Shown here: in pieces, positions 1 through 10,835 of the stretch
Numbering within the stretch: position 1 is the first letter of the stretch
How the letters are laid out: each line of letters starts with the position of its first letter
Position numbers and translations under genes: made by a program
Origin: Adiantum capillus-veneris
Taxonomy: Eukaryota > Streptophyta > Polypodiopsida > Polypodiales > Pteridaceae
NCBI GenBank assembly: GCA_014529385.2
Contig: CM043947.1
Span: 132,331,891-132,395,890 of the forward strand
DNA length: 64,000 nucleotides
Reading direction: 5' to 3'
Notes under the pieces: model-generated
The model's database searches: none
Told to the model about the DNA's origin: nothing
Seen by the model: only the letters and a program-made list of their open reading frames with translations

Positions 1-1
1 A

Positions 2-1158
2 AGCCAAGAGGATCCCTCATCCTACAAGGGTCCCTCACCCTCTACAGTACTTGTCAAGAAAAATACAAGAAAGAGGAATATAGACTTCTCAGATAATGCA
101 GATGTCCTAGAAAGCAGTCCCTGTGCAAGTAAAGGTAAAGCCAAAGAGGATGTGTCTTCTCTGGAAGACCCAGCTGCAACTGACGAGAGGCTGTTTGATT
201 TTGCAGCATCTTGTGGTGCTGGGGACAAATATGATCCAATTCATTCTATGTTTAACCCAAAATTTGACATTGAAGACCTGTTAGCTCAACACAGTGAATT
301 CTTGCAGTCCTACAAAGATAAATTTGAAGTGATGGTGCAGGTAGGGAGGGTTGTTCTGCCCAGTATGACTGTTGTGCATTTAAATGATTGTGGTGGAAAG
401 GGACAGGGACTGAAAAAGTATAGGGAATTACCACTTGCTTGCCGACATTCAGCCTGCCCTTTGCACTGAAAAGAGTGCAAACTTATTCAGGAATCCTTTG
501 GCTTTATGATTTACCTGAACAGCCTGTTTGGATTCCTCATGCAGAATCCTGATGAGGTGTTAGAGGAGCAGGATGCAACACCAGATGAAGAATGCGAGGA
601 GACAACACATATACAATAAGCCGAGGAGGTTGAAGATACAATAGACCTTGAGGTTGAGGCAATTGAAGTACAAAGAAGTAAGATGCTCTCTGTGAAAACC
701 ACAGAAATCATACTAACTTTGGATGTCAGTAACTTCACTGAGAAGCATGCTCAGATGATGCTGCCTGCTATGCCTGACTTTAGGATTGGAGACATGACCT
801 ATATCTTTTTGCATGATGTGCAAAGCATCTTTTATTTAAGGGAGGAATTCTCCGTGGCTATCATTTCCAGAGTCCAAGAGGAGAGGAGTGGATTTGTTTC
901 AGAGGATAGTAGTGATGATGAGGCAATGGAAACATCCAGCAATCCAATGGAATGCCTCAGAAGATGCTTTGAGAAAGCTGAAAAATACAAGGAGACACTA
1001 CCTGATGAAGCCACCTTCCAAGCAATAAGACAAAGCCTAAGACCATCAACAAGTAACAAAGAAGTGGAGGATTGGTTTAACAATTCAGGTCAGGGGTCAA
1101 CTACATATGTAGACCTGTGGCAGGAAAACCTCTTTCTGCGGGATGAGAGCTTCATGGT

Positions 1159-1201
<43 letters not shown>

Positions 1202-1673
1202 TGTGTGTGTGTGTGTGTCACTTACTTAGACATGATATGTGCAGTCTTGGATTGTTGACAAGGATGACTTCCTTCGGTGGTGGACTCGAGAGTATCATGG
1301 AAGGGATGCGGCCCTAGCGTAGTACCTTTCAAAGCTTTGCGAGTCGCCGATAGTAGTTTTTCACAATTCCATGTCACAAGAGAGTTCAATAGCAACTTAC
1401 ACATTAAAGACACTATCACGCTTCTTGGGTGGATCCGTGCTGTCCAAAAGTGCAGATAAAGTCATTCTTGTGGACAAAGTGTTTGCTAGAGATTGTTTTG
1501 GTTACTGCCCGGGCTATACAGGTGGTCGGGCAGCGTATTACTACACTTACACAGCAATGGCACTAGCTCTTGGTAGACAAAACCCAGATGAACTTTTAGA
1601 GTATGGCAAACATCTCATGATTCGTTACAAGGGTGATGTGCCAAAAAACAAAATTGAACCTTCAAAATCTTGA
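2..1673 (+). pseudogene. Decayed three-exon gene of unknown family (G1), 5' end outside window
   Basis: I do not recognise the family. An open frame enters from the window edge. Three exons fit: 2-340, 491-1156 and 1245-1673. The introns are 341-490 (cag|GTAGGG to TTCAG|gaa) and 1157-1244 (atg|GTAACT to GTGCAG|tct). Both are phase 0 and the same frame continues across both. The joined frame has two internal stops, TAA at 617-619 and TAG at 1320-1322, so this copy looks inactive. Exon 2 holds an acidic stretch around 545-660, a beta-rich segment, and an acidic Ser-rich patch at about 890-945. Exon 3 encodes a Trp-rich start (DFLRWWTREYHG) and an aromatic GYCPGYTGGRAAYYYTYT segment. There is no obvious signal peptide or membrane span. 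The gene ends 63 bp from the end of the convergent minus-strand gene. It could be the accessory gene of a DNA transposon (inference). Confidence 0.6.
1161..1218. repeat. (CT)n-(GT)n microsatellite inside a short intron
   Basis: A (CT)19 run at 1161-1198 is followed by (GT)9 at 1201-1218. Together they fill most of the 88-bp predicted second intron of G1. The CT run starts only 4 bases after the GT of the splice donor. Confidence 0.9.
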
Positions 1674-1736
1674 TACACTTCAAGTAGCAATTGTATAAGA
1701 TCATGTATTACAGAAATTTTGTACAATGTCATCCAC

Positions 1737-4404
1737 TCAGAGTATCTTTCTCCACTTGTGGTTCACATACACCATTGTCTCTCTCCACCTTCGTTGACTT
1801 TCACGAGCATCGGAGTTGTTGTATGCCATTGATCTTTTAACTTTTTGTTGTTGTAAATGTCTGATGGCTTGTGCTGTTGCTGAAGAGGCCAAGAATTATT
1901 TTGCTTGCATTCGATGAATGATTCTACGATAGAACCATTCAAATAGTTCTCTCAAACTGTTAGCCTTGATTTGAGAGCCACCATGTCGTGTGTGCCTGAA
2001 ATAAGCATTTCTCGCCATGTAATGAGACTTTTCCATCCCTTGGGTATTCCATATTGCTGGGTTCCCATACTTTTGTATAAAATATGGTAAATGATTAAAG
2101 ATGATGTGCTGGATATGAAAACAGATTAGTTAGAATGTTTTACACTCACATAGTTGCACATAAAAGAAAATCAAATACACGATAATACCATGTAGTGAGT
2201 AATCTCGGTGTCTGTCCATGCTATCTCGAATGATTTGTTGAGAAGGTTGAGATTCTCCTTGAACTTGTTCATATCACCTTGTGACCAGTCATCTTTGTCG
2301 CACATCAAAAATAGGATGTCTATTGATCGCCAAACCTCAGCCTTCGTGTTACGAGTAGTTGGTTCTTGGTCTTTGACTGCAATATGTAGCTTTTTCCAGC
2401 TCTGATACTCTACCTTGTTAACATAAGATGTGTTATATATTTTTCCATGTTTTGTTAGCTTCGGATCTCGTATACCTTGGGGTTTAGATAAAAACCTCCG
2501 TGCCTTCATCCCACTGATGGATGGTTTGCATGGGACATCCTTCTCAGCAGTTGATCTCTTTTCATCCCGCTGGATTTTCACATTGCCACCATGAAGCCCC
2601 ATATCCGATAGTACCAATGCTAAGCACTGCAGGGCTACTTGTCGCTCTGATGAGTTCTTAATTTTCCAAGCAAACCCGATATATAAGTAGACCAATTTCT
2701 CCACAATTCTACAAAGGGCATGCATTGTACAGATGTGGACATTCACAAGTGGTATTTTCAAAACCGATCGAAAAGCAGGGTCCTCAATGTGACGTGTTGG
2801 AGATTTTCTCTACCACTTTGGGTCCATGACCTTTGCAAGCTCCATGCAGAACAAACACGACGACTTTGCCATTGCACCCATTCCACAATTATACATGCAC
2901 TTTAATGTTTTGAGGTCACCTGCAAGATGCCACTGAACTTGAAAGTCTCCCCTTCCATCTAGACGTAGTACCTCTCCCTGGTTAGTCTGTCGATCAATCA
3001 CCTCCGGAATATTAGTTCGATGGAACACCCAATATAGAATCTCATGATCTTCTTTCTTTACCTGCAACACAAAATAAATGAGACTTAAGTAGATGTGAAC
3101 ATTTGAGCTTACCTGAGAATCTCGCTTACCTCAAACGCACCAAGCCACCATATGTTAGATTGTGATTGAACACTAAAATACAAAGGATCATCACTGAGAC
3201 ACTTTGAGAGGGCTCTATTCATTAAAGTAATAGTAACACGCTCTAGCTTTTTCTCTTTAACAAGCTCACACTCATCCAGTTTTAACACAAAATGTAATAC
3301 CCCTCGTGACTCTTCAAATGCGATGTTGTAAAACTCCACCATTCTCTTCTGTAACATCTGCAAGTCCATAAAAATATTATTGAACTCATCATATGAAAGG
3401 GCTGTCCAAGATAGTCTCCCTGTGCTTTGTTAAGCTGAAGCCTCTCTTTCCAAACACTTGAGGCTGATGGTAAAAGTTTGGATCTTATACCCTTCTTAAC
3501 AAAGATGGATGAGACAGATTTTTGTATAGCCGAATATCCTCTTTTGCTTACACCAAGTGAATCAAGTGTGCCTTGTATCTCTTTTGCATGCACTAAGTTC
3601 TTTGAAATAAAGCGGTCCACTACATTTCCTTGTAGGACCTTAAACTTCTTGTCATGTACTATATCTGCTGCCAGGCTTCTACTTATAAGTGGCTTCAATC
3701 TCTTTCCTATATTGGCTTTGGGGTCAATGTTTTCCTTGTCAGGATAGATTGAATATCTACATGAAGACAATGCATAAGTAAATAACAGAAAATTTACTTC
3801 GCTAACACTATTTAGGCACATGAAAACAATGCATAACAAGAAAAAACAAAAAGATTACTTAACTAAGACAATGTAACCAACCAAGAAGCATCACCTTAAT
3901 GCTCGGATTCTTTTCTTGAGACCTCCGGATGCAACCTGCAATTTTTCAAGATTGTGCAATTTCTTCTTTCGGATACGACCACCCAAGATGGTGTCCTTCA
4001 TTTGACAACTTCGTACCTTTCCTTTCAGTTCCTGTACCTTTGTTTTGTGTTGCAAAATGGTAACCTGATCTGTAGAATGTAAATGTAAAAGAAGAACAAT
4101 CTCACATTGTTGAGCTTGGAGAATGCCCTTATAAGTTTCAGCTTCTCTTGTAAGAGATTTACAATAACCCAGAAGGCCTTTTTCTCCATCACCAGCAAAG
4201 GTCAATAAGCTTGTAGGATTGACAAACGGTGGAGACGCATTAGTCATTGGATTCTTAGGGTAGAGAGAGCCTCTCGTCCAGATATCTATGTGTTTAGCTC
4301 CCTGAGCTCTGAGCGTGTCTATGGAAGCGGGAGGTATATGTGTGTTTGTTTTACTACGCTTAATCAATGGTTGGTACTCATTGTTCAAATTAATGTGAAG
4401 GTGA
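1737..4404 (-). pseudogene. Decayed four-exon transposase-like gene (G2)
   Basis: Read on the minus strand, four exons fit: 4404-3895, 3756-3130, 3061-2189 and 2108-1737. The introns are 3894-3757 (phase 2), 3129-3062 and 2188-2109 (phase 0), all GT-AG, and each removal keeps the frame. Defects are a one-base frameshift near 3397, TAG at 2812-2810 and TAA at 1898-1896. Exon 1 is basic and coiled-coil-like. Exon 3 has AGDLKTLKCMYNCGMG followed by a CLFC pair, then HICTMHALCRIVEKL. The last exon begins HIIFNHLPYFIQKYG and includes GMEKSHYMARNAYF and TRHGG. A GD-[LW]-K motif before a Cys pair, an H..MH.LCRIVE helix and a late 'H.P.....YG' segment recall large, poorly classified eukaryotic transposase-type proteins. 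That resemblance is from memory and unproven. No ATG fits the 5' end, so the start is unknown. Confidence 0.55.
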
Positions 4405-4770
4405 TATTTGGCTCATTTCTGCGTAACATTTGTGCCATTTGAGGAGTGCGCCATTAGCTAAATGTGCAGGTTTAATGGAAAGTGAATAGCGGCTGCGCCT
4501 TCGTCCCTCCATGTTAGCCTCATTCCCTCCATATTGACGAGGTTCATTCAATGCAACTGAAAAGAAGATTATCCCTCAATCATTACGAACGAATGTTCAA
4601 AAGAGTAAGGAATCTACTTAAAGTACACTTTTTGAACTTTTACCATGAAAGACCCAGCTCTATTATTTGCCATTTTTTTCTAGAGAGAGAGTGCAAAAAA
4701 TACATTTTCTTAGAAGGCCCTCCAAATGACCTCCGAAATTTCCTAATGGCACATAGCCTTATATCGTGAT
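4405..4770. other. No gene seen; upstream flank of G2
   Basis: This stretch separates the 5' end of the minus-strand gene G2 from the truncation point of copia-A. I see no convincing coding frame. It would hold the promoter or first exon of G2 if the gene was ever complete. Confidence 0.4.
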
Positions 4771-5990
4771 TTTTTTATCTCTCTCGAGTCTGTCCCTCAT
4801 GGGAATACAATCCCTTGTACCAACAATGCCTCTTATCCGTTGTCTCTTATCCATTGTGAAGGGAGTTGGAAAGATTGTGCTAACTAATGCCAGTGGAAGT
4901 TCTTTCACACTTTTTGATGCACTTTATGTACCAGAGATAAAAAAGAACGTTTAGTTTGTATCTACACTTGCAAGACTTGGTCTTGTCGTCAAATTTATGG
5001 ATGACATATGTATAGTTCATGATCTTAGTTTTGGTGATAAAATAGTTGCATCTGGCATTTTGTGCCATGGGTTGTATAAACTCACTTTCTATGACAAGTG
5101 TGTACAAAATGTTGCAAATGTAGTTGTGGATTCAAAGACTGTTTCCGATGCAAAAACTTTGGCAAGCACGTTTTGGGAATCTAAATTTTGTCAGTTTGCT
5201 GCATTTGCAGAAATCTGATATGGTTGCTTCTTTGCCACCTCTTGAAGCATCTTCTAAGCACGTTTGTGAAGGTCGTATTTTGGGTAAGATGCAATGTTTG
5301 AAGTTTGCAAAGGATGGTTCAGTAAGGGCTACATACATGTTGCAACTTGTGCATAATGATGTTTGTGTGCCTATGCAAACTCCATTCTTAGGCAATTACC
5401 TATGCTTCTTAACTTCCATTGATGATTACTCTAGGCATGCATGGGCGTATCTGCTTGAAGATAAGTCCAAATTGTCAAGAAATTTTTGGCTATTGGACTG
5501 AAAATGTCTCTAAATATACTATGGGCACCCTCTGTTTAGATCAAGGGGGGGAGTATATGTCTCATGAGTTTAATTCATTTTTGGCTAATCATGGTATAAA
5601 ACACCAACGTACAATGCCGTATATACCTCAGCAAAATGTTGTTGCTAAAGGAAAAAGAAGCCACTTACGAAGATGGCACGATGTATGGTCAAGAGTCAAG
5701 CTTTGCCACATTCGTTTTGGCTTGAGACAACATTTGTGCTACTTATGTGCTTAACAATTGTCCTATCAAAGCCTTGCAGTCTATGACTCCTCATGAAGCA
5801 TGGCATGATAAAAGCTATCTATTGATCATTTGTGTGTTTTTGTTTGTTTAGCTTATGCTTTGGTGCCACAAATGTAGTGCAAAAAAATGGATGATAACGT
5901 TGTTAAATGCATTTTTTTGGTTACAGTACTAAAAGCAAAGGTTACATGTTATACCATCCACAAACGAAACATATCTTGGTTGTGTATTTG
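4771..5990 (+). pseudogene. copia-A integrase remnant
   Basis: Broken frames match the integrase part of copia-B almost residue for residue. They include the GVGKIVLTNASGSSFTL segment after the protease, DMVASLPPLE next to the degraded zinc-binding GAG-pre-integrase region, IDDYSRHAWAY with the first core acidic residues, DQGGEYMSHEFNSF, and a damaged form of the PQQNGVAERKNR box in which the Asn-Gly-Val-Ala-Glu run is broken. Several single-base frameshifts and stops interrupt it, for example after 5218, 5501 and 5754. It cannot encode an active integrase. Confidence 0.8.
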
Positions 5991-6010
5991 TGTAAGATTA
6001 TGTTCAACCT

Positions 6011-6960
6011 TTGTTATCATGTACCAAAGATAATAATGTAAGCTCACATGACATTTATGACACTTTGTTGCCTCTTTTTGATGGTAGAAACTTGAATGTA
6101 AATTCCAATGAGGCATATGTACAACCTATTGGGTTTTTGAAAATGTTACGAAGCAACATGGAGATGTACATGATGTACTTGATGTGGAAAGGGCTGAGGG
6201 TTCAGAATGAGGAGGCTAGAGGTATGCCAAAATGGCTAGTACATACTCTGCGTGACAGTAAATTGGATGCACCTATGTCTAGTCGTACTTGTTTAGGTTC
6301 TTGCCATGCATCTTATGTGTCAGATTGTTATACTTTGGATGTTTCTAGTTTATGTGATAAGGAGGAACCTCTTTCTTTTGATGAAGCACAAAATTCAAGA
6401 AATTGTATGGTTGCCATGCAATCAGAATATGATGTACTTATACAAAATGATGCATAGACTTTATGTGGTACGCAGCGGGTTTACTAGTTGAAATGTATGC
6501 TGGATGGTGAGATTGATCGCTACAAGGATAGACTTGTTGCAAAAGGTTATGCAAAACAAAAAGGCATTGATTATAAAGAGACCTTTTCTCCCATTGTCAT
6601 GATTACTTCTTATTTTCTATGTGCATTGGCAGCTCATTTTGAATGGAGTCTACATCAATCAGACATTGTTATTGCTTTCTTGACTGGTGATATATTTGAG
6701 GAAGTTTATGTAACGCAGCCTCGTGGTTTTGTCAAGAAAGGACGAGAAAATAAAGTGTGCAAATGTAAAAAAGCTTTGTATGGATTGAAGCAGTCTCCTC
6801 GTGCTTGTTATGAGAAATCTGCCACTCATTTGGTTAAACAAGGTGTGAGGAACCAAGTTTTTCATGCTCGCATAAAGCAGATTGAGGTGCATTATCACTA
6901 TATTAGAGAGAGACTCTCGACATGAAAGATGAGCTTGGCTTATGTGCCGACATAAGATAA
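6011..6960 (+). pseudogene. copia-A reverse transcriptase/RNase H remnant with central deletion
   Basis: The first half matches the RT linker and N-terminal fingers of copia-B (EARGMPKWLVHTLRDSKLDA, then RLVAKGYAKQKGIDYKETFSP and ALYGLKQSPRACYEK). There is a stop plus a frameshift near 6455-6490. Directly after HLVKQGVRN the frame continues as QVFHARIKQIEVHYHYIRE, which in copia-B lies about 830 bp further on, near the end of RNase H. The palm with the YVDD catalytic box and most of RNase H are therefore missing. The sequence stays open across the join, consistent with a clean deletion. Confidence 0.85.
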
Positions 6961-7123
6961 CTTTGCATATCTGTTCACAAAGGCATTGCCTCATGAGGAG
7001 TGCAAGCTTTCCACAAATTTTTGGGCTTACTCTTTTTGTGGATTGATCATGTTCTCATGGAATGGCACTTCCCTATACACTATATGCCATCTGTCGTTCA
7101 TTGTATCACTCCCAAGGGGGATT

Positions 7124-7345
7124 TGTTACCATATATGTGGTAGTGATGTGTGTGAAGACACTTAGGATCACCGAGCCATTTTTTCTCTTACTAGGAGGTT
7201 TTTTCCCCCGAGCGTTGTATATATACATCATTCTAGGGCTAATTTACCTTTCTATTGTGCACTAAGCAATACACTCTCTGTTGTGTGCCTTGAGCTTCTT
7301 CATCTTGTCCAAGCTATGTGTTTCCTTGCAACCCTAATTCCAACA
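7124..7345 (+). repeat. copia-A 3' LTR with adjacent polypurine tract
   Basis: This 222-bp LTR starts TGTTACCATATATGTGG and ends CCCTAATTCCAACA, so it has TG...CA ends. It is preceded by the polypurine tract CCCAAGGGGGATT at 7111-7123. A TATA-like stretch (gtatatatac) lies at about 7215. It is homologous to both LTRs of copia-B in the reverse orientation. Confidence 0.88.
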
Positions 7346-8883
7346 ATATTTAAACTAGTGCAGTACATTGTATGCTTGGCAACCACCATAGTTTTGCAAC
7401 ATTTTGGTATGTGTGAAATACGATCTATTGAATTTCCAAATATGAACTTCCGAAAAAATAGTATAGCTTGCAGCTTTAGTTACTCTTTAGTAGGCAAGAT
7501 AGCGAATAGTTTTGTGACATTTTGACTCTAATCTCTCCTAGAAACATTATATACACTTACTGTTTAGTAGAAAATTCTTGGTGGATGTTGTTCCTCTTAA
7601 AAAATAGTTTCAACCTACCCATTTTCTCATTCTTCATTTGACACCCAAATAACCAAAATGTGTTGGATGGTCATCAAAATTTGCTCTATTAGCAACTAAG
7701 ATTTGCATAAGCCTTCTTTAAAGTGCATTTGTATCGTTGGATCTTGTGTGATTGAAACGAAGAAAGTCACATTCAACACCTCCTCTTCTTTGATTAGCAT
7801 TCCCCAAGTTGTCCCAATCTAAGAATATGCAATAGTTTTTTAGTGGTATTTTTTTTAAAAAAAACTTTGGAATTAAAGGACATGCATTCGATTCTTGAAG
7901 TTTAGTATGCCAAACTCAATACATTCTTTGCTTTTCAATACATAAGAAATCTCTACCTACATAGTGCAAGGAAATTCTAAAGAGAAGGAAATGCTAAAAA
8001 AAAAAAAAAGGTAATGAACAAGAAATGTACTCGACCACTTCTTTTATATGGAGATGAAATGTCTTTTGACTTTCCATTTTAATGGGCTTTTCGTTTTCTA
8101 TACTTATCCTTCACTTATACATTTGAAATGTTTCAAATTTTTTTAATTTTTTTTTGAGATTTGGGGACCCTAATTGTTCGTACCCTTATTCAATCACTAG
8201 CATTGATCCTCCATCACAAAATGTGGGCTTCTTTCCTTGAGAAATGTAAGTTCTAAAAAAATTGGTTTTTATTCGTGAAATAGCCTTATGAGGCCATTGA
8301 AACTTTTTTTTTGTACACATTGAGAATTTGACTCCTATTGGGTATTTGGTTTTACGAAAACCTCTTGAGAAATGGCCCTCCTAGAATTACCTTAAATGAT
8401 TATATTTAAGGTTTTGTGTTGTTTTTTGTACCATGGAAAAAAACTAAGTCAACCTGACAACTACAAAAATTCTTTTAAATGAAAAAAGGAAAGGTCATTT
8501 ATTAGAAGATTCTCTTTTCAGATCCTTGATACAACAATAACTACATAGAGCCCTTGGCTTGTTATGCTTCTTATGTATGCTCTAAAGTAACACAAAAAGT
8601 AAGGCTACAATCTATGCTTTGATCCAGCTATTACTATTGCATACCTAAACTTTCTTCCATCAAGTTGAAAACTTCATTTGGGTTGATTTGGGAGATGGAT
8701 GTTGGTGTTGGCTACAATTGTCAAATAACTTTGAGCTTTGGCTCTACTTTGACTCCTTGTTCTTTGTGCAATGTTTTATTCCCTCTAACGCTTGCACATT
8801 CTGGATTTAATATTATTTTTAGAGGATATCTAGGTGGAGATATTATCAATGTGTTAAAGACCCTATCTAAATCAAATACTTCT
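7346..8883. other. Gene-free AT-rich stretch
   Basis: Stop codons are dense in all frames and homopolymer A/T runs are common. I find no motif that ties it to the elements on either side. The 121-codon frame at 8665-9030 overlaps a tandem duplication and shows no family signature, so I do not call it a gene. Confidence 0.5.
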
Positions 8884-9146
8884 AAGAATACCCTTGAGGT
8901 AGCTTTTCTCAGCTATGTATTAGATGAGAAGATTTCAAGGAAGTTGGTAGCACCCAAGCTAATAGAACTACCAATTCCTATCATTTTGAGCCCAAAAGTT
9001 GTAACCAAATACTTCCAAGAATACGCTTGAGGTAGCTTTTCTCGGCTACATATACAATGAGAAGGCTTCAAGGAAGTTGGTAGCACCCAAGCTAACAAAA
9101 CTACTAATTCCTATAATTTTGAGCCCAAAAGTTGTAATTTAACTTT
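8884..9146 (+). repeat. Imperfect tandem duplication, 133-bp unit x2
   Basis: The two copies begin at 8884 and 9017 (aagaata-c-c/g-cttgaggtagcttttctc). They share the phrases ggaagttggtagcacccaag and ttttgagcccaaaagttgta. The end of the second copy grades into the LTR-like region of element A. Confidence 0.8.
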
Positions 9147-10010
9147 ATTGATGAATGAAAATCACATCGAGTCCAAACCTTGTATTGCATTATACATTCG
9201 GAAATGTATAATTGGTAATTGGGGCCATGAGCTTCTAGATTGCAAGTGTGTATCACTCAGATATAGTTTGCAATCACATTTTACCCCAAGTCTAAGTCAA
9301 ATTATCATTTCTAAACCTTGGCTAAGGTATAAAAGCCAATTTTTGTAAAAAAGCCTCATTTAGATTGTATTTCACTGTCTGTGAGCACTGTGTACTCTCC
9401 CTCTACTATCTTATACTCGTATCTTCCTCGTGGATTGTCTGTTTAGTGCTAGTGTCTACTTCTATACGTCTACGATTGAAATCTCTACATAACAACATAA
9501 GTGTTTTGTGATGGTTATGTGATTTTTTTTGTTGCTAATCCTCTTGCTAATCAACTCATAACCCAAGATGTAAGCATAAAAATTACATTTTAGCTATATA
9601 AAGGGTATTGGGAAATCAAGGCTAAGCTTGTAGGTATTTTAGACTGAAATCGACTAAGCCAAATTTGCCTTGCTACTCATGTAGATTTGAAACCCTAAGC
9701 ATGTGCATTTAGACTTCATCTACGTATCCTATAAGTTTGGTGTAATTTGGAGCATGGTAGCTTGACGAACTATCATGATTTGCTTGCCAAAGTGATGACT
9801 AAAGTTCATTATCTGACATGCAAATGAGTGTTGCATTTGAGTAGTTTGGGATTGAGTGTGTTTTCCAAGAGATTGACAAGAGATTGACAACCTCTTGTAG
9901 CCTCCATGCATTACTTGTGTCAGCTACATCCCATATATTGACTCTTATGTATGTGGTTCTTGGTATATTTGCAATAAGATAGAGTGAGGCTTGATAGTCC
10001 ACCAAAAAAT
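9100..10010 (+). repeat. LTR-like region of gypsy A
   Basis: The end of this region parallels the end of the LTR of element B. The phrase gcattacttgtgtcagctacatcc near 9907 corresponds to gcactagttgggtcaactacatcc near 20079. A TATA-like box (aaggtataaaagcc) lies near 9325, matching gggtatataagcc in the LTR of B. The left edge is not defined. Confidence 0.55.
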
Positions 10011-10011
10011 T

Positions 10012-10029
10012 TGGCACTGTTGTTGGGGA
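10012..10029 (+). promoter_or_regulatory. Degenerate tRNA-Asp primer-binding site of element A
   Basis: TGGCACTGTTGTTGGGGA differs from the complement of the plant tRNA-Asp 3' end (TGGCGCCGTTGCCGGGGA) at four positions, all G-to-A or C-to-T. It lies just after the LTR-like region. Confidence 0.6.
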
Positions 10030-10481
10030 TGAAGTGACCTAAACTAGGGAAAAACTCAATGCTTGGATTTCATTGTCCATCACTTCCTCACCTAGAGAAA
10101 AACACCATCTTTTAGAAATGACATAGTTAAGGAGTGTTATCTTTAGCTGTGTAGAGTGATTTGGAAGTAGTTGTAGTTGCTCATGACCTTTTAGACATAG
10201 ATTAAGTTGTTTTCGTGAGTGCTTGATGAGTTACACTATTTCATTAACATTGTTCATATAAAAAAAGAAACAAATTAGTGTAGGCAGATTACCCATGTTA
10301 TGTTTTGATTAGGAGTAGTATAGTAGACATCACGGTGGATTTTTTATTTATCTCACTCCTTAAGGGATCATTAGTGAGTTGCTCTTTGAATTTTGAGAGT
10401 TTCAGATTCCAAACTCCTAAGGTAAATTCAAAAGGTCACCAAACAGTGTTTTAGGTCAAAAACTGATCTTGTGGGAGCTGC

Positions 10482-10821
10482 TGTTGGGATGCGGAGTTTT
10501 GTTGCATCTCTTGTGTGAGCAACCTCTTCCACTTAGCAAAGTGATGTGTCAATAACCTATGTGAAGAACCTCTTACAACCCATGTGCAAAGCATAGCCAC
10601 TTGTGTTTGTGCAGAAGCATCCACATATATGCTTCATGTGTCAAAAGGAAGCTTCTTTGTATATGCCTATATAGAGGCACATTATGCTAAATAAAAATGA
10701 ACTCTATTCTTTTGCAACCACACTATTGTACTATGTGCCCAATATCAAGTCCTAAGGTAACTCTATTCTAATCATGCTTATGCCATGAATGGCACACTAA
10801 CTCATCCACCTTAACCTATCA
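10482..10821 (+). repeat. Element E left LTR
   Basis: It begins TGTTGGGATGCGGAGTTTTG and ends CCTTAACCTATCA. TATA-like sequence (cctatatagaggc) sits near 10667. It is homologous along its full length to 13566-13906. Confidence 0.9.
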
Positions 10822-10823
10822 AG

Positions 10824-10835
10824 TGGTATCAGAGC
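10824..10835 (+). promoter_or_regulatory. tRNA-iMet primer-binding site of element E
   Basis: TGGTATCAGAGC lies two bases after the left LTR. It is the canonical plant initiator-Met tRNA complement used by many copia elements. Confidence 0.9.

Larger units (their letters stand above)
4771..7345 (+). mobile_element. copia-A: 5'-truncated, internally deleted Ty1/copia element
   Basis: The copy begins abruptly at the protease/integrase border (tctctctcgagtctgtccct, matching copia-B at its gag-pol junction). It ends with a 3' LTR whose termini TGTTACC...CCAACA match copia-B. The 5' LTR, primer-binding site and gag are absent. The pol frame is full of stops and frameshifts. An internal deletion near 6845 joins the reverse transcriptase fingers directly to the C-terminal end of RNase H. 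It is clearly older than copia-B of the same family at 22262-27284. Confidence 0.85.

Noticed and set aside
1161-1258. Leu-Ser repeat at the C-terminus of the open frame starting at 683
   Set aside because: It is translation of the (CT)n microsatellite in a predicted intron; splicing at 1156/1245 restores a coherent frame.
617-1322. In-frame stops in G1 corrected by U-to-C RNA editing
   Set aside because: Such editing is known in organelles of ferns and hornworts; this is nuclear, transposon-rich DNA and ordinary C-to-T decay explains the stops.
8665-9030. 121-codon open frame as a gene
   Set aside because: It overlaps a tandem duplication bordering an LTR, has no family signature and no conserved partner.
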